From assembly GCF_963082655.1 (NCBI RefSeq), contig NC_081553.1, forward strand, positions 66,646,951 to 66,710,950: 64,000 nucleotides of DNA, written 5' to 3'. Each line of letters starts with the position of its first letter. The stretch's first letter is position 1. Origin of the DNA: Stomoxys calcitrans (taxonomy: Eukaryota > Arthropoda > Insecta > Diptera > Muscidae). Of the stretch, positions 29,280 to 42,254 are shown piece by piece. Both the position numbers and the translations under genes were made by a program. The notes beneath the pieces were generated by a model. The model searched no databases. It saw only the letters and a program-made list of their open reading frames with translations, and was not told where the DNA came from.

Positions 29280-30455
29280 ATCATCCTGTTTTAACAATCG
29301 TTACCTGATTTGATTTCTTCAAACTTATCTAGATTTAGACTGAGTTGATTTCTGTTCATTTTAGCAGCCCATGGTGGTTGGTTTCCAAGGTTGGGACCGT
29401 CCGAACTTTGCACGTTTTACTGATTTTCCTGCCAAGTCTATCTGCGTTTTTCCACTATGGAATGTTACTCTTCGAATGGCGCTACAACATTTTTATCATT
29501 TAATATTTTCGAAAGAGTATTTATGTGATTATATTATTGAAGCGATTTAAACCCATCCTTTTCTATTTAATTGCCGTTACCGAGAATTGTTTGCTTTTAT
29601 TCACGCAAAACAGGTCACGCTCAAGAGGAGAATGAAATTTCCTTCAGAATCCAACACTCCGCTCCATCTCCACTTGAGTAACTTAATGAACTTTATTGTC
29701 ATCAACAATTTCTCGGAAAGATGTTTTTCACCTTATCGATGTGTATTTACTTTATCTGCATTATTACGTAAGTATCTGTGTACGTCACCTGAGCACACAC
29801 ACACACACACACACAATCAAAAGTTAATTTAATGATTTGAAAGGAAACACTTACCACGATTAGATTTGAAGTGAAGAGTAAAAAATCAACATCATATAAA
29901 AATCCATATGAACCTATGAAGAAGAGTACGAGAGCTAGAATTCAAGAAATAGTGTTAAAAGGATCAGCATCCTTAAGATATTTAAGTATTTAACCTCAGT
30001 CATGTCGTAAAACTAAAATCAAATGAAATGAAAGCAAAGAACAGAACAGAGCAGAAAATAGAACGAGACACTTGTTAGAGTAACGAGGGGTGAGGAAGAA
30101 AGTTGCAGAATTAAACAAGAAATATAAGAAAAACTCGGGAGACATACCTGAATCTGATCAAATTTCAGATTCGATTATCCAGGCTAATTAACAATAAAGA
30201 ACATTTTGAATAAAATTTTGAAAATATGTAGCCAAAATTTAATAATATGGGACTTTATTTAAATTTGATCCGATTTCGACGATATATAACCAACATAATA
30301 CGACGCACAGTGTGATAGAATCGAAAAAAACTACTAATTTTTAGTCCCTTGGTGGCCCAGGCGGCTCATGGCAAGGCCCTAATTTTGGTTACCCCAGCAT
30401 ATCGAAAAATTGTGAAGTCTTTATTTGTGGTCCCATTTTCAAATTTCTTTTTTCC
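29280..30455. other. No recognisable gene
   Basis: Contains a (CA)n microsatellite at about 29793-29814 and AT-rich DNA. Small ORFs lack recognisable domains. Confidence 0.45.
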
Positions 30456-32045
30456 TGGATACTTACTTTCCTTTAGTTGGCTATGACAGAATATTTGTTC
30501 CACTAGCCGAACGTAGAATAGCGTTCCAAGCGCCTCGATCTTCTGCGCTCATTCTAAAATCTCTGACACCAAGTTTCGAGGTGTCTGCCACAACTTGATC
30601 TTTCCATCGGGCTTTTGGTCTTTCCGGTTTGCGTGTACCACCGTGTTTGCCTTCAAAAGACTTCTTTGCTAGAGCTTCTTCATTCATTCTGACAACATGA
30701 CCTAGCCAGCGCAGTTGCAACGCAATGCTACTATCGTCGTCATACAGCCGTTCTCCGTTAACGCAAACTGGTCCATATATTTTACGAAGAATCTTTCTCT
30801 CAAATACTCCGAGCACTGCCTCATCTGCTTTCACAAGTAGCCATGCTTCAGAACCATATAACAGCACGGATAGTATCAGTGTCCTGTATAGCGTAATCTT
30901 CGTCTGTCGAGAGGTGGCCTTGTTTCTAAACTGCTTACTTAGTCCAAAGTAGCATCTGTATGCCAGTATTATTCTTCGCTTAATCTGAAAACTGGTGTCA
31001 TTCATTTCGGTTACCGCGGTGCCGAGGTAGATAAAGTTACTGGCTGTCTCAAAGTTTTTCCATTTTCTTTACCTGCTCGGTTGTACAGGGTGTTTTGGGA
31101 GTTGAAACCATCCATTTCGTCTTATCTCCATTTGCTGCCAGACCCATTTTCACCGACTCTCTTTCGATTCTTTCAAAGGCTGCACTTACTATTGTACTTC
31201 CGGTGACCGACCTATGATATCGATGTTGTCGACATAGGCGAGTAGCATGTGATCTCTTGTGATTAGTGTGCCATATCTATTCACATCTGCATCTCGTATA
31301 ATCTTCTCCAGCAGGATATTAAAGAGATCACACGATAGGCAGTCTGTTTGTCTGAAACCTCGTTTGGTATTAAATGGTTCGGAGAGATTCTTTCCTATTT
31401 TTACTACGCGTATCAGCAAGTATCATCCTGCATAAGTTTTGCAGGGATACCAAACTCAGACGTGGCTTGAAATACCTTTGAACCTAAGGGAGTATCAAAG
31501 GCGGCTTTGTAGTCAACAAAGAGATGGTAGGTATTGATTTGTCCTTCTCGGGTCTTTTCCAGGATTTGGCGCAGTGTGAATATCTGGTCTAAGGTGGATT
31601 TACCAGGTCTAAAGCCGCATTGATAGGGCCCAATTATCTCATTGACTTTAGGTTTTAATCTTTCACACAGTACGCTCGAGAGTATCATGTATGCGATGGG
31701 GAGGAGACTTATTCCTCTGTAGTTGGCACATTCCGTCTTGTCTCCTTTCTTCTGTACGGGACATAGTATGCTGAGGTTCCAATCATCGGGTATGCGTTCT
31801 TCTAGCCAGATTGCGCAGATAAGTTGATGCATACGCATAATCAGCGTGTCGCCTCCGGTCTTAAATAGTTCAGCGGGTAACCCGTCGGCTCCTGTTGCCT
31901 TGTTGTTCTTTGGTCGGGTTACTGCTACTTGGATCTCATTCTGACTAAGAGGTAAACAATCTATACCATCATTAGGGATTGGTTCTGCGGTTTCCTCTTC
32001 GCCGCCAATGTTGGACACTAGTAGTTGGGTAAAATGTTCTTTTTT
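30456..32045 (-). mobile_element. RTE-like LINE, 5'-truncated (locus C)
   Basis: The C-terminus is open (31005-30481; thumb, then LRWLGHVVRMNEE). 31419-31189 has the RGFRQTDCLSCDLFN and AYVDNIDIIG (YADD region) motifs. 32063-31413 has GADGLPAELFKTGGDTL, FRPGKSTLDQIFTLRQ and FVDYKAAFD. The copy stops abruptly near 32045 before the endonuclease, the usual 5' truncation of LINE insertion. Two or three frame breaks make it dead. Confidence 0.85.
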
Positions 32046-32464
32046 TTCCTGGGTAGGTCTCAAAAATCCCTACACAAAATTTTTGATAGAAAATTTCTCC
32101 AATGGTTTGGGTGATATTCGACCTTTAGGTTTAATTTTTTAAAATTCTGCCAAGGAGTCGCTTCGTATTTTAGGATTTTTGAAGACATCTGTGAAAAAAG
32201 TGGGTTGTTGCATTCTTTTTCCTATTTGTTGAAAAAACTTTATTAAATGCCTCAACTTTTCCCCCTTCTTCTGTTAAGAGTACATATTATAGACTCGTTT
32301 GAAACGAAGTTTGTATAGGATATGTCAACTTAAATCGGTGAAATATATACTCCAAACTAGTCAGTTTCTTATTCAAAAATTGGAAAAAACCCTGTTTTTC
32401 TTAAAATGCAAAGCCCAGATCTCCACTATGGGGGTAAAACCTCGAATTATTGACCTGAGACAGT
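32046..32464. other. Unassigned sequence
   Basis: AT-rich, no supported coding region or known repeat. Confidence 0.4.
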
Positions 32465-33135
32465 ATAAAGTGTAGATATATTTTTGATCCTCTTGATATT
32501 CTGAGTCCTTCCGTTCATCTGTCCGTCTGATATCCGCTTAAAATTTTGCACAGATATTTCTTGTTGATATAGATTTTTGGGGATTGTAAATGGAGATATA
32601 TACCGTTCCCCAGTTTATACTTCTTGAGTCCCTAAAGACTTCAATTTTTATCCGATTTGACTGCAATTTGACACAAGGACTTTGTTTCCGTTTTCCAATA
32701 TCAATGCTGAGTATGATCCGCACCGTAACCTTCGAACGATAGCCCCTAAACGAAAGTTGCCTTTTATACTTCTGGATTGGACAATTATTATTCGAATCTA
32801 TCAATTAACTGGTTTACCCTCCATATAAACTTATTGGGTTGCCCAAAAGTAATTGCGGATTTTTTTAAAAGAAAGTAAATGCATTTTTAATAAAACTTAG
32901 AATGAACTTTAATCAAATATACTTTTATTACACTATTTTTCTAAAGCAAGCTAAAAGTAACAGCTGATAACTGACAGAAGGAAGAATGCAATTACAGAGT
33001 CACAAGCTGTGAAAAAATTTGCCAACGCCGACTATATGAAAAATCCGCAATTACTTTTTGGGCAACCATTTCCGGTTTTGCCTTCTTAAGCTCCAGAAGC
33101 TTCAATTTTCATATAACTATAATTCCCATTGTATT
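32465..33135 (-). repeat. Monomer-type dispersed repeat, interrupted by MITE M3
   Basis: It contains TTCTGAGTCCTTCCGTTCATC...GTCCGTCTG, GCTTAAAATTTTGCACAGATA, and decayed monomers. The MITE at 32834-33068 sits at a TA; the repeat resumes with TTTTGCCTTCTTAAGCTCC. Confidence 0.65.
32834..33068 (-). mobile_element. Mariner-like MITE M3
   Basis: TA at 32832-32833, then TTGGGTTGCCCAAAAGTAATT. The body matches M2 in orientation. The right end is cut to GGGCAACCA, so the terminal repeat is slightly worn. Confidence 0.85.
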
Positions 33136-33140
33136 AAAGA

Positions 33141-33409
33141 TCAGGGGATACTTCTCTCATATCAAAGAGTGCAGTCCGATTAAAGTTTAAGCTCAATAAC
33201 AAGGGGCCTCTTTTTACGCCGAGTCCGAACGGCTTGTCGCATAGCGACACCACTTGGTAGAGAAGTTTTAACATGGCCTCACAAATGAAGCCAGCATTAG
33301 TAAGGGGATACCTGCCGATGAAAATTTTGTTAAAGTTCACTTCGGTATTTGAACCAAGGCGTTCAGCGTCATAGGTGGACATGCTTACCTCTGCACCACA
33401 GGGGCCTCA
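33141..33409 (-). mobile_element. tRNA-derived SINE, copy S3
   Basis: Reverse complement of S1, with worn box B at 33345-33355 and box A region near 33390-33400. The body includes CACCACTTGGTAGAGAAGTT on the plus strand. Confidence 0.8.
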
Positions 33410-34475
33410 GTTTCATCTAATTTGGCTTTAATCTTCATCTAATTTGGCTGAAATTTGGCACAAACTCTTCTGACATGACTTCCAGCATCCAAGTATGATC
33501 CGAAGAGGTATATAAACAGATATTGTTTATGTACGAGTTTGACATCTTGATTTGACTTCTTGAGCACCTCGAGGATTTAAGATTCACCTAATATTGCTGA
33601 AATTTGACACAAACACTTATAGTATGATTTCCAGCGAAAGTATGATCCGAATCGGTCTATATACTCATATAGGTCTCTTAAATACCGATTCCCCGATGGG
33701 ACTACTTGAGATCATAGAGCCCGCTACCAATTCCCGATTTGTTTGTTGTAAAATAATTCAAATACGAACTGAGTTAATAAAGTCAAATTTTTTGTGGAAT
33801 TCATGGATGTGGGTACCCAACATTCGGTCCGGCCAAACTTAGTACGTTTTTATACCCATCATCATAGGATGGGGCATACTAGTCTAGTTATTCCGTTTGT
33901 AACACCTCGAAATATTCGTCTAAGACCCCGATGAGTATATCTATTCTTGATCGTCTCGACTTTCTGATTCGATCTACTCATGTCCGTCCGTACGTTTGTC
34001 GAAATCACGATAGCGGTCGAACGCGTAAAGCTAGCCGCTTGAAATTTTGAACAGATACTTAATATTGATGTAGGTCGTTGGGAATTGCTAATGGGCATAT
34101 AAGCTCAGATTCAGATATAGCTCCCCTATGAACCGATCTCCCGATTTGACTTCTTGAGCCATTACAAGTCGCAATTTTTATCCGATTTGGCTGAAATTCA
34201 GCATGTAGAGTTTTGTTATGACTTCCAACAACTGTGCCAAATACGGTCCAAATCAGTCTATAACCTGATATAGCTCCCATATAAACCGATCTCTCGATCA
34301 TCTTTGTTCGGTTCCTAGGAGCTTTAATTTTTGCTGGTTTGACAGAACTTTGATATGTACAATGAAATTATGCCCTTCAACTACATTTGTTTTGTATAAA
34401 TTTTTGGCAGAATCCTTAGTGGTGGGTTCCCAAGATTCGGACCGACCGAACTTGTACGCACGCTTGTACTTTTTT
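33410..34475 (-). repeat. Two abutting monomer-type dispersed repeats
   Basis: 33410-33850 is worn monomers ending in a CGGTCCGGCCAAACTTAGTA head. 33850-34475 is a better copy with ATACCCATCATCATAGGATG, GTAACACCTCGAAATATTCG, monomers, and head GGTTCCCAAGATTCGGACCG. Confidence 0.7.
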
Positions 34476-34479
34476 TTGG

Positions 34480-35868
34480 ATTCTATCCCACTGTGCGACG
34501 TCAAATGAAAAGTCGAGTACAAAAACTTTTCAAAAATCTAATGAAGATTGTGGCTGCTATAGCAGTAACATATGAAAGGAATATATGGGCGATTTATCTT
34601 TATCTGAACTGACTTTTCCCATAAACTACTAGCATTGATTTCTTAACTAAAAAAATGAATTGTGCATAATTTTACGAAAATCGGGCAATCGGACATCTGG
34701 GTCTTCTTATCCCTTATGTCGTCATAATGTCTTACTGACCATTGAACACAAAAATGAAGATTCATGAACATAAAATTATTAAGTCTTCTGCACTCCTGCT
34801 TTCTAATCTCACCGCTGTTCTTAACTATAAAGTGCCTTAAAAACTTCTTCATCAACCCTCGTATTTCTTACTTAACCTCAGCTTGAGAGTAACAGATAAA
34901 GTCCATCAAAACATAAGGAAATGAAAGTCAACACCACCACCGCAGCCACAGCATGCCACACAAACGAGCAAAAAGACGTGTTCGAATCTAGAAAAGACGG
35001 ATGCAGCTGCTAATAGTGAATGCATAGCAAAGTAAGATTCGAGTGGAACCTGAAACATGACTAACATGACCTACCATTACCATCGACAATGTGCGCTAGC
35101 TAAGAAAGCAGGAAACAAAAATGGGGGTTGGGGGCCATGTTTATTCCTAGCTGATTGTGTGGCACGATAACAAACTCACTCAAACCTTGTACCTTATTTA
35201 ACCATCCCCCCCCCATACTGTGGCATAAGTATGTGTAACAGATTGCCTCATCACCCGCCATGCGTGTATTTGTATGCAATGAAAGATCGGAGCTTACGCT
35301 GCTGCTGCTGTTGCTGCTTGAAAATTCCACTTTACTCTGGCAACTGTGTTAACAAGATGCACTGCAAGCCAAGACGATGGCAAAGACATTCCTAGATTTC
35401 CATCTTTTGAGTTTGTGCTCTCTTTGGCAATGGACGTGCTTGAAATTCCAATCAAATGATTTGCACAGCCATCAAACATTACGGGTATCTCTTTGACAAA
35501 CCCCAACAACAACAAATAATAGAATGGAGAATCCGTAGTAGCAGCAACAGAAGAATATGTTAATCGGCCATAACAATTTCAGCACATACAAGCATTATAT
35601 ACGAACGTACTTGGCCTTTTAGCTTTTCCAGAAATGCAAAACAGAAAGAAGTAGACAATCAAGGTGGCGGGGGAAGAAGCTAAACATGTAATGCAGCATT
35701 CCATTAGTATTGTAAGCAGAGTAGTAACTGGAATTAGAAACGAAATCAGAATCTAAATATGACCCAAGATTTTAAAGCATTTGGTTAATATTAACTTCAA
35801 CCATGGAATATTCTCACATAAATTCTATCAAAATACAAATTTCTTAGATAAGATATAAACAAAATTTT
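34480..35868. other. No recognisable gene
   Basis: Low-copy-looking DNA. Contains a CTGCTGCTGCTGTTGCTGCTTG run at about 35298 and a C9 run near 35211. ORFs of 60-80 codons show no domain. Confidence 0.45.
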
Positions 35869-36590
35869 ATTTTTATACCCTCCACCATAAGATGGGGGTA
35901 TACCAATTTCGTCATTCTGTTTGTAACACCTCGAAATATGCGTCTGAGGCCCCATAAATTATATTGGGTTGCCCAAAAAGTAATTGCGGATTTTTCATAT
36001 AGTCGGCGTTGACAAATTTTTTCACAGCTTGTGACTCTGTAATTGCATTCTTTCTTCTGTCAGTCATCAGCTGTTACTTTTAGCTTGCTTTAGAAAAAAA
36101 GTGTAAAAAAGTATATTTGATTAAAGTTCATTCTAAGTTTTATTAAAAATGCATTTACTTTCTTTTAAAAAATCCGCAATTACTTTTTGGGCAACCCAAT
36201 ATATACTCTTGATCATCATGTCATTTTAAGTCGATCTAGCCATGTCCGTCCGTCTATCCGTCCGACCGTCTGTCTGTCGAAAGCACGCTAACTTTCGAAG
36301 GAGTAAAGCTAGCCGCTTGAAATGTTGCACAAATACTTTTTATGAGCGTAGGTCGGTTGGGATTGTAAATGGGCCAAATCGGTCCATGTTTTGATATAGC
36401 TGCCATATAAACCGATCTTGGGTCTGGATTTCTTAAGCCTCTAGAGGGCGCAATTCTCATCCGCTTTGACTGAGATTTTGCACGTAGTGTTTGCATAAAA
36501 AGAGATACTGCGCAAAGAACTCGACAAATGCGATCCATGGTGGAGGGTATATAAGATTCGATCCGGTCGAACTTAGCATGCTCTTTCTTG
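35869..36590 (-). repeat. Monomer-type dispersed element, interrupted by MITE M4
   Basis: The end hairpin TATACCCTCCACCATAAGATGGGGGTATA opens the copy. TTGTAACACCTCGAAATATG, the MITE, TGATCATCATGTCATTTTAA, the CCGTCCGTCTATCC box, one full monomer and head GATTCGATCCGGTCGAACTTAG follow. Confidence 0.8.
35964..36199 (+). mobile_element. Mariner-like MITE M4, best preserved (236 bp)
   Basis: Perfect ends TTGGGTTGCCCAAAAAGTAA and TTACTTTTTGGGCAACCCAA, with the inner part GCGGATTTTT/AAAAAATCCGC also paired, flanked by TA at 35962-35963 and 36200-36201. Noncoding. Confidence 0.93.
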
Positions 36591-36593
36591 TTT

Positions 36594-36795
36594 ATGCTGA
36601 GTCCGAATTGCGTGCCGCACGCGACACCACTTGGTAGAGAAGTTTTAACATGGCAGGATACCTAAAAAATGTAGCCAGCATTAGTAAGGGGATAACCACC
36701 CCTGACATTTTTTTTTTGTTCACTCCGGTGTTTAAAACCAGTCATTCAGCCTATGATAGGTGGACACGCGACCCCCTGCGCCACCGTGGAGTCTT
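36594..36795 (-). mobile_element. tRNA-derived SINE, copy S4 (truncated)
   Basis: It matches S3 from the CACCACTTGGTAGAGAAGTT body through the box region ending CTGCGCCACCGTGG. The 3' ~90 bp of the family is missing. Confidence 0.75.
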
Positions 36796-36854
36796 ATTTT
36801 TATGTTATTAAGCGAATTATATCAACTATTATATGTTTAATAAAATATTTATAG

Positions 36855-38805
36855 AGGTGTTTTTTATACCATCCACTATAGAATGGGGGGTATGCAAATT
36901 TCGTCATTCCGTTTGTAATATTGATCTGAAATATTGACCTGAGACCCAACAATGAATGTATATTCTTGATCGTCTTGACATTGTTAGTCGATTTAAGCAT
37001 GTCCTTCCGTCTGTCTGTCGAAAGCACGCTCACTTTCGAAGGAGTAAATTCAAGTGCTTGAAATTTTGTACAAAAACTTTTCATTAATGCAGGACGGTTG
37101 GGATTAAAAATGGGCCAAATTCGTATATGGTTTGGTATAGCTGCCATATAAACCAACATCGGATCTTGATTTCTATTGTATTATCCGATTTGGCTGAACT
37201 TTTGCATGAGGTATTTTGGTTTGGCCATCAATAGCTGTGCCCAGTATGGTTTAAATCGATTCATAGCCTGATATAGCTCCATATAAACCGATATCAAATC
37301 TTGAGTTATTAGCCGCTAGGGGGCGCAATTATTATCCAATTTGGCTGAAATGTTGCACCAAGCTTTTTATATTCCAACAACTATCCTAAGTATGGCCCAT
37401 ATTGGTTCATAACCTAATATAGCTCCCGTATAAACCGATTTGGGATCTTGATTTATTGAGTCGCTAGAGGACGCTATTATTATACGAATAGGCTAAAATT
37501 TTGCACCAAGTGTTTTATTTTGACTTCCAACAACTCTACCAAGTATGGTCTACATCGGTTCATAAACAGATGCAGCTCACAAGTAAACCGATTTCAGATC
37601 TTGACTTCTCGAGCCGCTAAAGGGTGCAGTTAAAATCCGATTTGGCTGAAATTTTGGACGAAGTGTTTTATTCTGTTGGTTTTGCACAACGACTTCTTGT
37701 TGTGTTTAATATGGCCTAAGAAGCTCCATAACCTGATATAGCTTCCATATAAACATTTTGGTATAGCTGCCATATAAACCGATAACGGATCTTGACTTCT
37801 TGATCCACTAAAGGACACAGTTAATATCCGATTTGACTGAATTTTTGCTCGAAGTGTTTTATTCTAACTTCCAACAACTGCGCCTAGTATCACTCAAATC
37901 GGTTCACAACCTGTTATAGCTCCAATATAAACCGATTTCGTATCATGACTTCGTGAGCCTCCAGAAAAAGCAATTCTTATCCGATTTGGCTAAAATTTTG
38001 CACAACGACTTCTTGTTGTATTTAATATGGCCTAAGAATCTCCATAAGCTGATATAGCTTCCATATAAACATTTTGGTATAGCTGCCATATAAAACCGAT
38101 AACGGATCTTGACTTCTTGAGTATCTGGAGGTCGTAATTCATATCCAATTTGGCTGAAGTTTTGCATTAAGTATTTTCTTTTAACTTCTAACAACTCTGC
38201 CAAGTATTGTCCACATCGGTTCATAACCTGATATAGCTTCCATATAAATCGATCTCGGATCTTGACTTTTTGAGCCGCAAGAGGGCGCAGTTAATATCCG
38301 TTTTGGGTGAAATTTTGCACCAAGTGTTTTGTTCTAACTCCTAACAACTGCGCCAAGTATGGCCCCAAATCGGATCAGAACCTGATATAGCTCCAATATA
38401 AACCAATGTCGGATCATAACTTCTTAAGCCGCTAGAGGGCGCAATTCTATCCGATTTGGCTGAAATTTTGTACATCAAATTCGTGTTGTGATAAATATGG
38501 CATGAAACGTTCCATAACCTGATACACCTTCCATAGAAACATAACTCCCAAATTTATTTCTTTAGCCACTAAAGGGCACAATTCTCATCCAATTGGGCTA
38601 GAAGTTTGGTCTTCAACAGCCAAATCATGTATGACCACAATCGGTTCTTACCTTGGCATAGCTGAAATAGTATAGGAATTCTTATCCATTATTCTATGTC
38701 TGTCAATAAAGATATATGGGCCAAAGTACTTGACAAAGGCGATCCATGATGGAGGGTATTTAAGATTCGGCCTGGCCGAACTAAACACGCTTTTACTTGT
38801 TTTTT
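36855..38805 (-). repeat. Long monomer-type dispersed element (~1.95 kb)
   Basis: From TATACCATCCACTATAGAATGG through about nine monomers with GCCGCTAGAGGGCGCAATT and ATAGCTCCCATATAAACCGAT variants, to head TTAAGATTCGGCCTGGCCGA. Among monomer elements here it has the most repeat units. Confidence 0.8.
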
Positions 38806-38874
38806 TTTTTCTAAAAAAATCTTTACAATTGTGAATAAAACTTTTAACTTGCGAAAACCATGCAATAGAAATTG

Positions 38875-40430
38875 TAACAAGTAAAAACTTGTTAAGTTCG
38901 GCAGTGCCGCACTTTGGATACCCACCTGCAGGGATATAATAATCATCCTATTTTATTATAACTCCACGACTATATCTATAATTATATCTAAATAGGGGCT
39001 GGTTTCGATCATATTTTATTCAGGTGCCGAGAACTCATACACAAGCAAAAGTTTCAGCGAAATCAGGCAAGAAATCCACTTTTAATGGAATCAAAATTAG
39101 AAAATAGGTCACATTTTATGTGTATAGTCTGATCTGATTCATATTTGGATCGGATGTCGGTAGGAAAGAACTCACTATTTCAAATTTCAACGAAATTGGT
39201 CAATAAATAAAGCTTTTATGGGCGTCAGAACTTTAATCGACATATCGGTCTATATGACAGTTATAACTAAATATCGTCCGATCTTTACAATATCTGGATC
39301 AGATGGCGGGAAGCTTAGAACAACTCACGGATTCACATTTCAATGAAATCGAGTAATAGTTGAAGCTCTTGGGCTTCAGACCCTTAATCGGCATATCGGT
39401 CTATATGACAACTATATCTAAATATCGTCCGGTCTTTACAATGTCTGGGCTAGATGGCCGGAGACTCAAAATAACTCACTTTTTCAAATTTTAGCGAAAT
39501 CGGATAATAAATGCAGCTTTTATGGGACTTAGACCCTTATCCGGTAGATCGGTAACTATATCTAAATATAGTCCGATCTGAAGCATATTTAGGTCGGATG
39601 TTGGCAAGCTAACTGTTTCAGATTTTAGCGATATCGGGTAGTAAATAAAGCTTTTATGGGCTTCAGACCCTATATCGGTAGATCGGTCTATATGGGAAAT
39701 ATAGACAAATATAGTCCGATCTGAACCAAATTTACGTTAGATGAGGGGAGGTCTAAGACAACTCACTGTTTCAAATTTCAGCGAAATCGGATACAAATGA
39801 AAGCTTTTATGGGCTTCAGACACTTTATCGGGAGATCGGTCTATATGGAAGTTTTATCTAAATATAGTCCGATCTGAACCATATTTAGGTGGGATGCTTA
39901 AAATAACTCACTGTCTCAAATTTCAGCGAAATCGCTTTTGTGGACTTTAGATTCTTTATCGGCAGATCGGTCTATATGGCAGCTATATCTTAATATAGTC
40001 CGTTATGAATCAGACCATATTTGGATCAGATGCAGGGAGGCTTAAAGCTACTGACTGTTTAAAATTTCAGCGAAATCGGATGAAAACTAAAGTTTTTAAG
40101 GGCATTAGACCCTTTATCGGAAAATCGATATATATAGGAGCTATTGTATATCCAAATAAGGTCCGATTTGGCCCATTCAAGAACTTAACCAGCGTGCATC
40201 AAAAAGACGTATCTGTGCAAAATTTCAGCTAAATATCTCAATTTATGAAGGCTCGAGAGTGATTACAACAGACGGACGGACAGACACACGGACAACGTTA
40301 AATCGTCTTAGAATTTTACGACGATCCGAAATATATATAATATGTAGGGTCGAAAATTGATATTCCGATGTGTTGCAAACGGAATGACTAAATGAATATA
40401 CCCCCTATCCTACGGTGGCGGGTATAATGA
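38875..40430 (+). repeat. Dispersed element, third family (~125-bp monomers)
   Basis: Head GTTAAGTTCGGCAGTGCCGC. About ten monomers of the CGGTCTATATGACAGTTATA... ATAGTCCGATCTGAACCATATT... CTTTTATGGGCTTCAGAC type follow. The tail is CAGACGGACGGACAGAC, GATGTGTTGCAAACGGAATG and a hairpin near 40400-40428. Confidence 0.8.
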
Positions 40431-41955
40431 TTTGAACAAATATCAATTTGCCTATTTGTACTCCCCTGCGTATGAGTAATGCAAACAAAATTGTTGACAC
40501 TCATACGCTACGATGTACCATTATGAGTAACAAGAGGGAGACAAAAGTTTCAACCTCAAAATAAAATTTTATGACCACCTTCATTTTAGGGCAAAGGTTT
40601 GTGAAACCCAAAACCATAACAATTGATATGGATTTAATGTTTTTTGCTTGTTATGATTAATAACAATTTAAAACAAATTCCTGTTTTTCCTAAATGCCAA
40701 CCGATCATTTAATTTTACATTTATTTTCACTTTACATACAATGTGTTTTTTTCTGTTTGTCTTTAGAGGGGACCGCACTTGTGAGGCGCCTTTGCATACA
40801 AGCATGACACAATTTTTGTGTCATTAATAAAAATTTCATTGTGGTTTGGAATTTATTTATATCATTTATTGTGTCCGCCGCAGAAGTTTTTGTTCGTGTT
40901 GCGGTGGCACACATGTGCACTTTGGTCATTTATCGATTTATGTTGAGGTTCTTCAGAAAATTGTTTTTTGAAAAACACTTAAGCGAAAGTAATGTTAACC
41001 CCCGCATTGTTCCTATTGGCACCCCCTCACCCTGGTAAAGGTGGAAAACATGGCAAGATGGTAAGGGAGAAATGCAGCAGCTTTGCCAAGCGACATGAAA
41101 AACGACTTTGACAAGTTCCCCTTTTCGAAAAATCCACCAGCATGAGAGAAATGCTGAAATTAATGACAGTACCAGCTTAAAGCAATTTAAGGTTGTTACG
41201 TTTTTTTTTCTCGCATTTGCTTTGTTTGAGTTTGGGGCGTAAGAGAATGAGTGAAAAGCAAATGGCGAAATTAAAACACAGTTTCAGAGTTCTAGGGATG
41301 TGATGTTGCAAATGGCGTCTAAATTTATGCAAAGTATAAGAAAATGTGTTTCTTTTTTATACGTTATGGTAAGATAAGGAGAAGGTGGGAGTTTGAGGAA
41401 AACCCTCAATGGTGGTTATGTTCTGCTTTCTTGTTTGTTTAAATAAGTAACCACTGCTTTAAGTGGGGAATTTGGGGACTATGATGCTAGGATTTCATGA
41501 CCATACTCATCGTCATCCAGGCACATGCTGAGCTTTGGCATAATTTTCACTTAGACTAACATAAACACTAATAGGGTAGGCTGTTCTCCTCTTCAAGGGG
41601 AATATAATTTATAAAAATACATTAAAGCATAAAACTGTGACTTCAACGCAAGTCTTTTAAGGAAAACACTAATTTGGAGTTTGCATGTATTTGAATTAAA
41701 AAAGTTTAATGTGGATTTTTTGCTATAATTTTTTTTTTATATTTTATTTAAGTAGTGTTATGCTACAATAACACTGGATGTAGTTTATTTTATTTTTTTA
41801 TCTACCATTTTTTATTTTTTATTGTAAGCAAGATAAGCATAAGCAATAAGTATTTTATTTTTAATTTTTCTTATAAATTTTTTTTTTACTCACACCCTTT
41901 GCGCTAAATTTGTTAGGTCTTGAACTAATTCAGAATTTTCAAATCCTATGGCAGC
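40431..41955. other. No recognisable gene
   Basis: AT-rich. The 41700-41900 part is nearly all A/T. Short ORFs show no domain. Confidence 0.45.
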
Positions 41956-41959
41956 CAGT

Positions 41960-42254
41960 GGAGACCACCGTAGCGCAGAGGTTAGCATGTCCGCCTATGA
42001 CGCTGAACGCCTGGGTTCCAATCCTGGCGAGACCATCAGAATAAAATTTCAGCGGTGATTTTCCCCTCCTAATGCTGCCAACATTTGTGAGGTACTATGC
42101 CATGTAAAACTTCTCTAAAGAGGAGTCGCACTGCTATTAAAAGGAGGCTATAAAAGGCCCCTTATCATTGAGCTTATACTTGAATCGGACTGCACTCATT
42201 GATATGTGAGAAGTTTGCCCCTGTTCCTTAGTGGAATGTTCATGGGCAAAATTT
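41960..42254 (+). mobile_element. tRNA-derived SINE, copy S2
   Basis: Box A region TAGCGCAGAGG (41971-41981) and box B GGTTCCAATCC (42014-42024). The same body and 3' end as S1 (TAGTGGAATGTTCATGGGCA). A Jockey-like LINE starts immediately after it. Confidence 0.85.

Noticed and set aside
35100..35515. Possible host exon with poly-Leu/Ser coding
   Set aside because: Two overlapping minus-strand ORFs rest on a CTG/CAG run; there are no splice-site support or domains.
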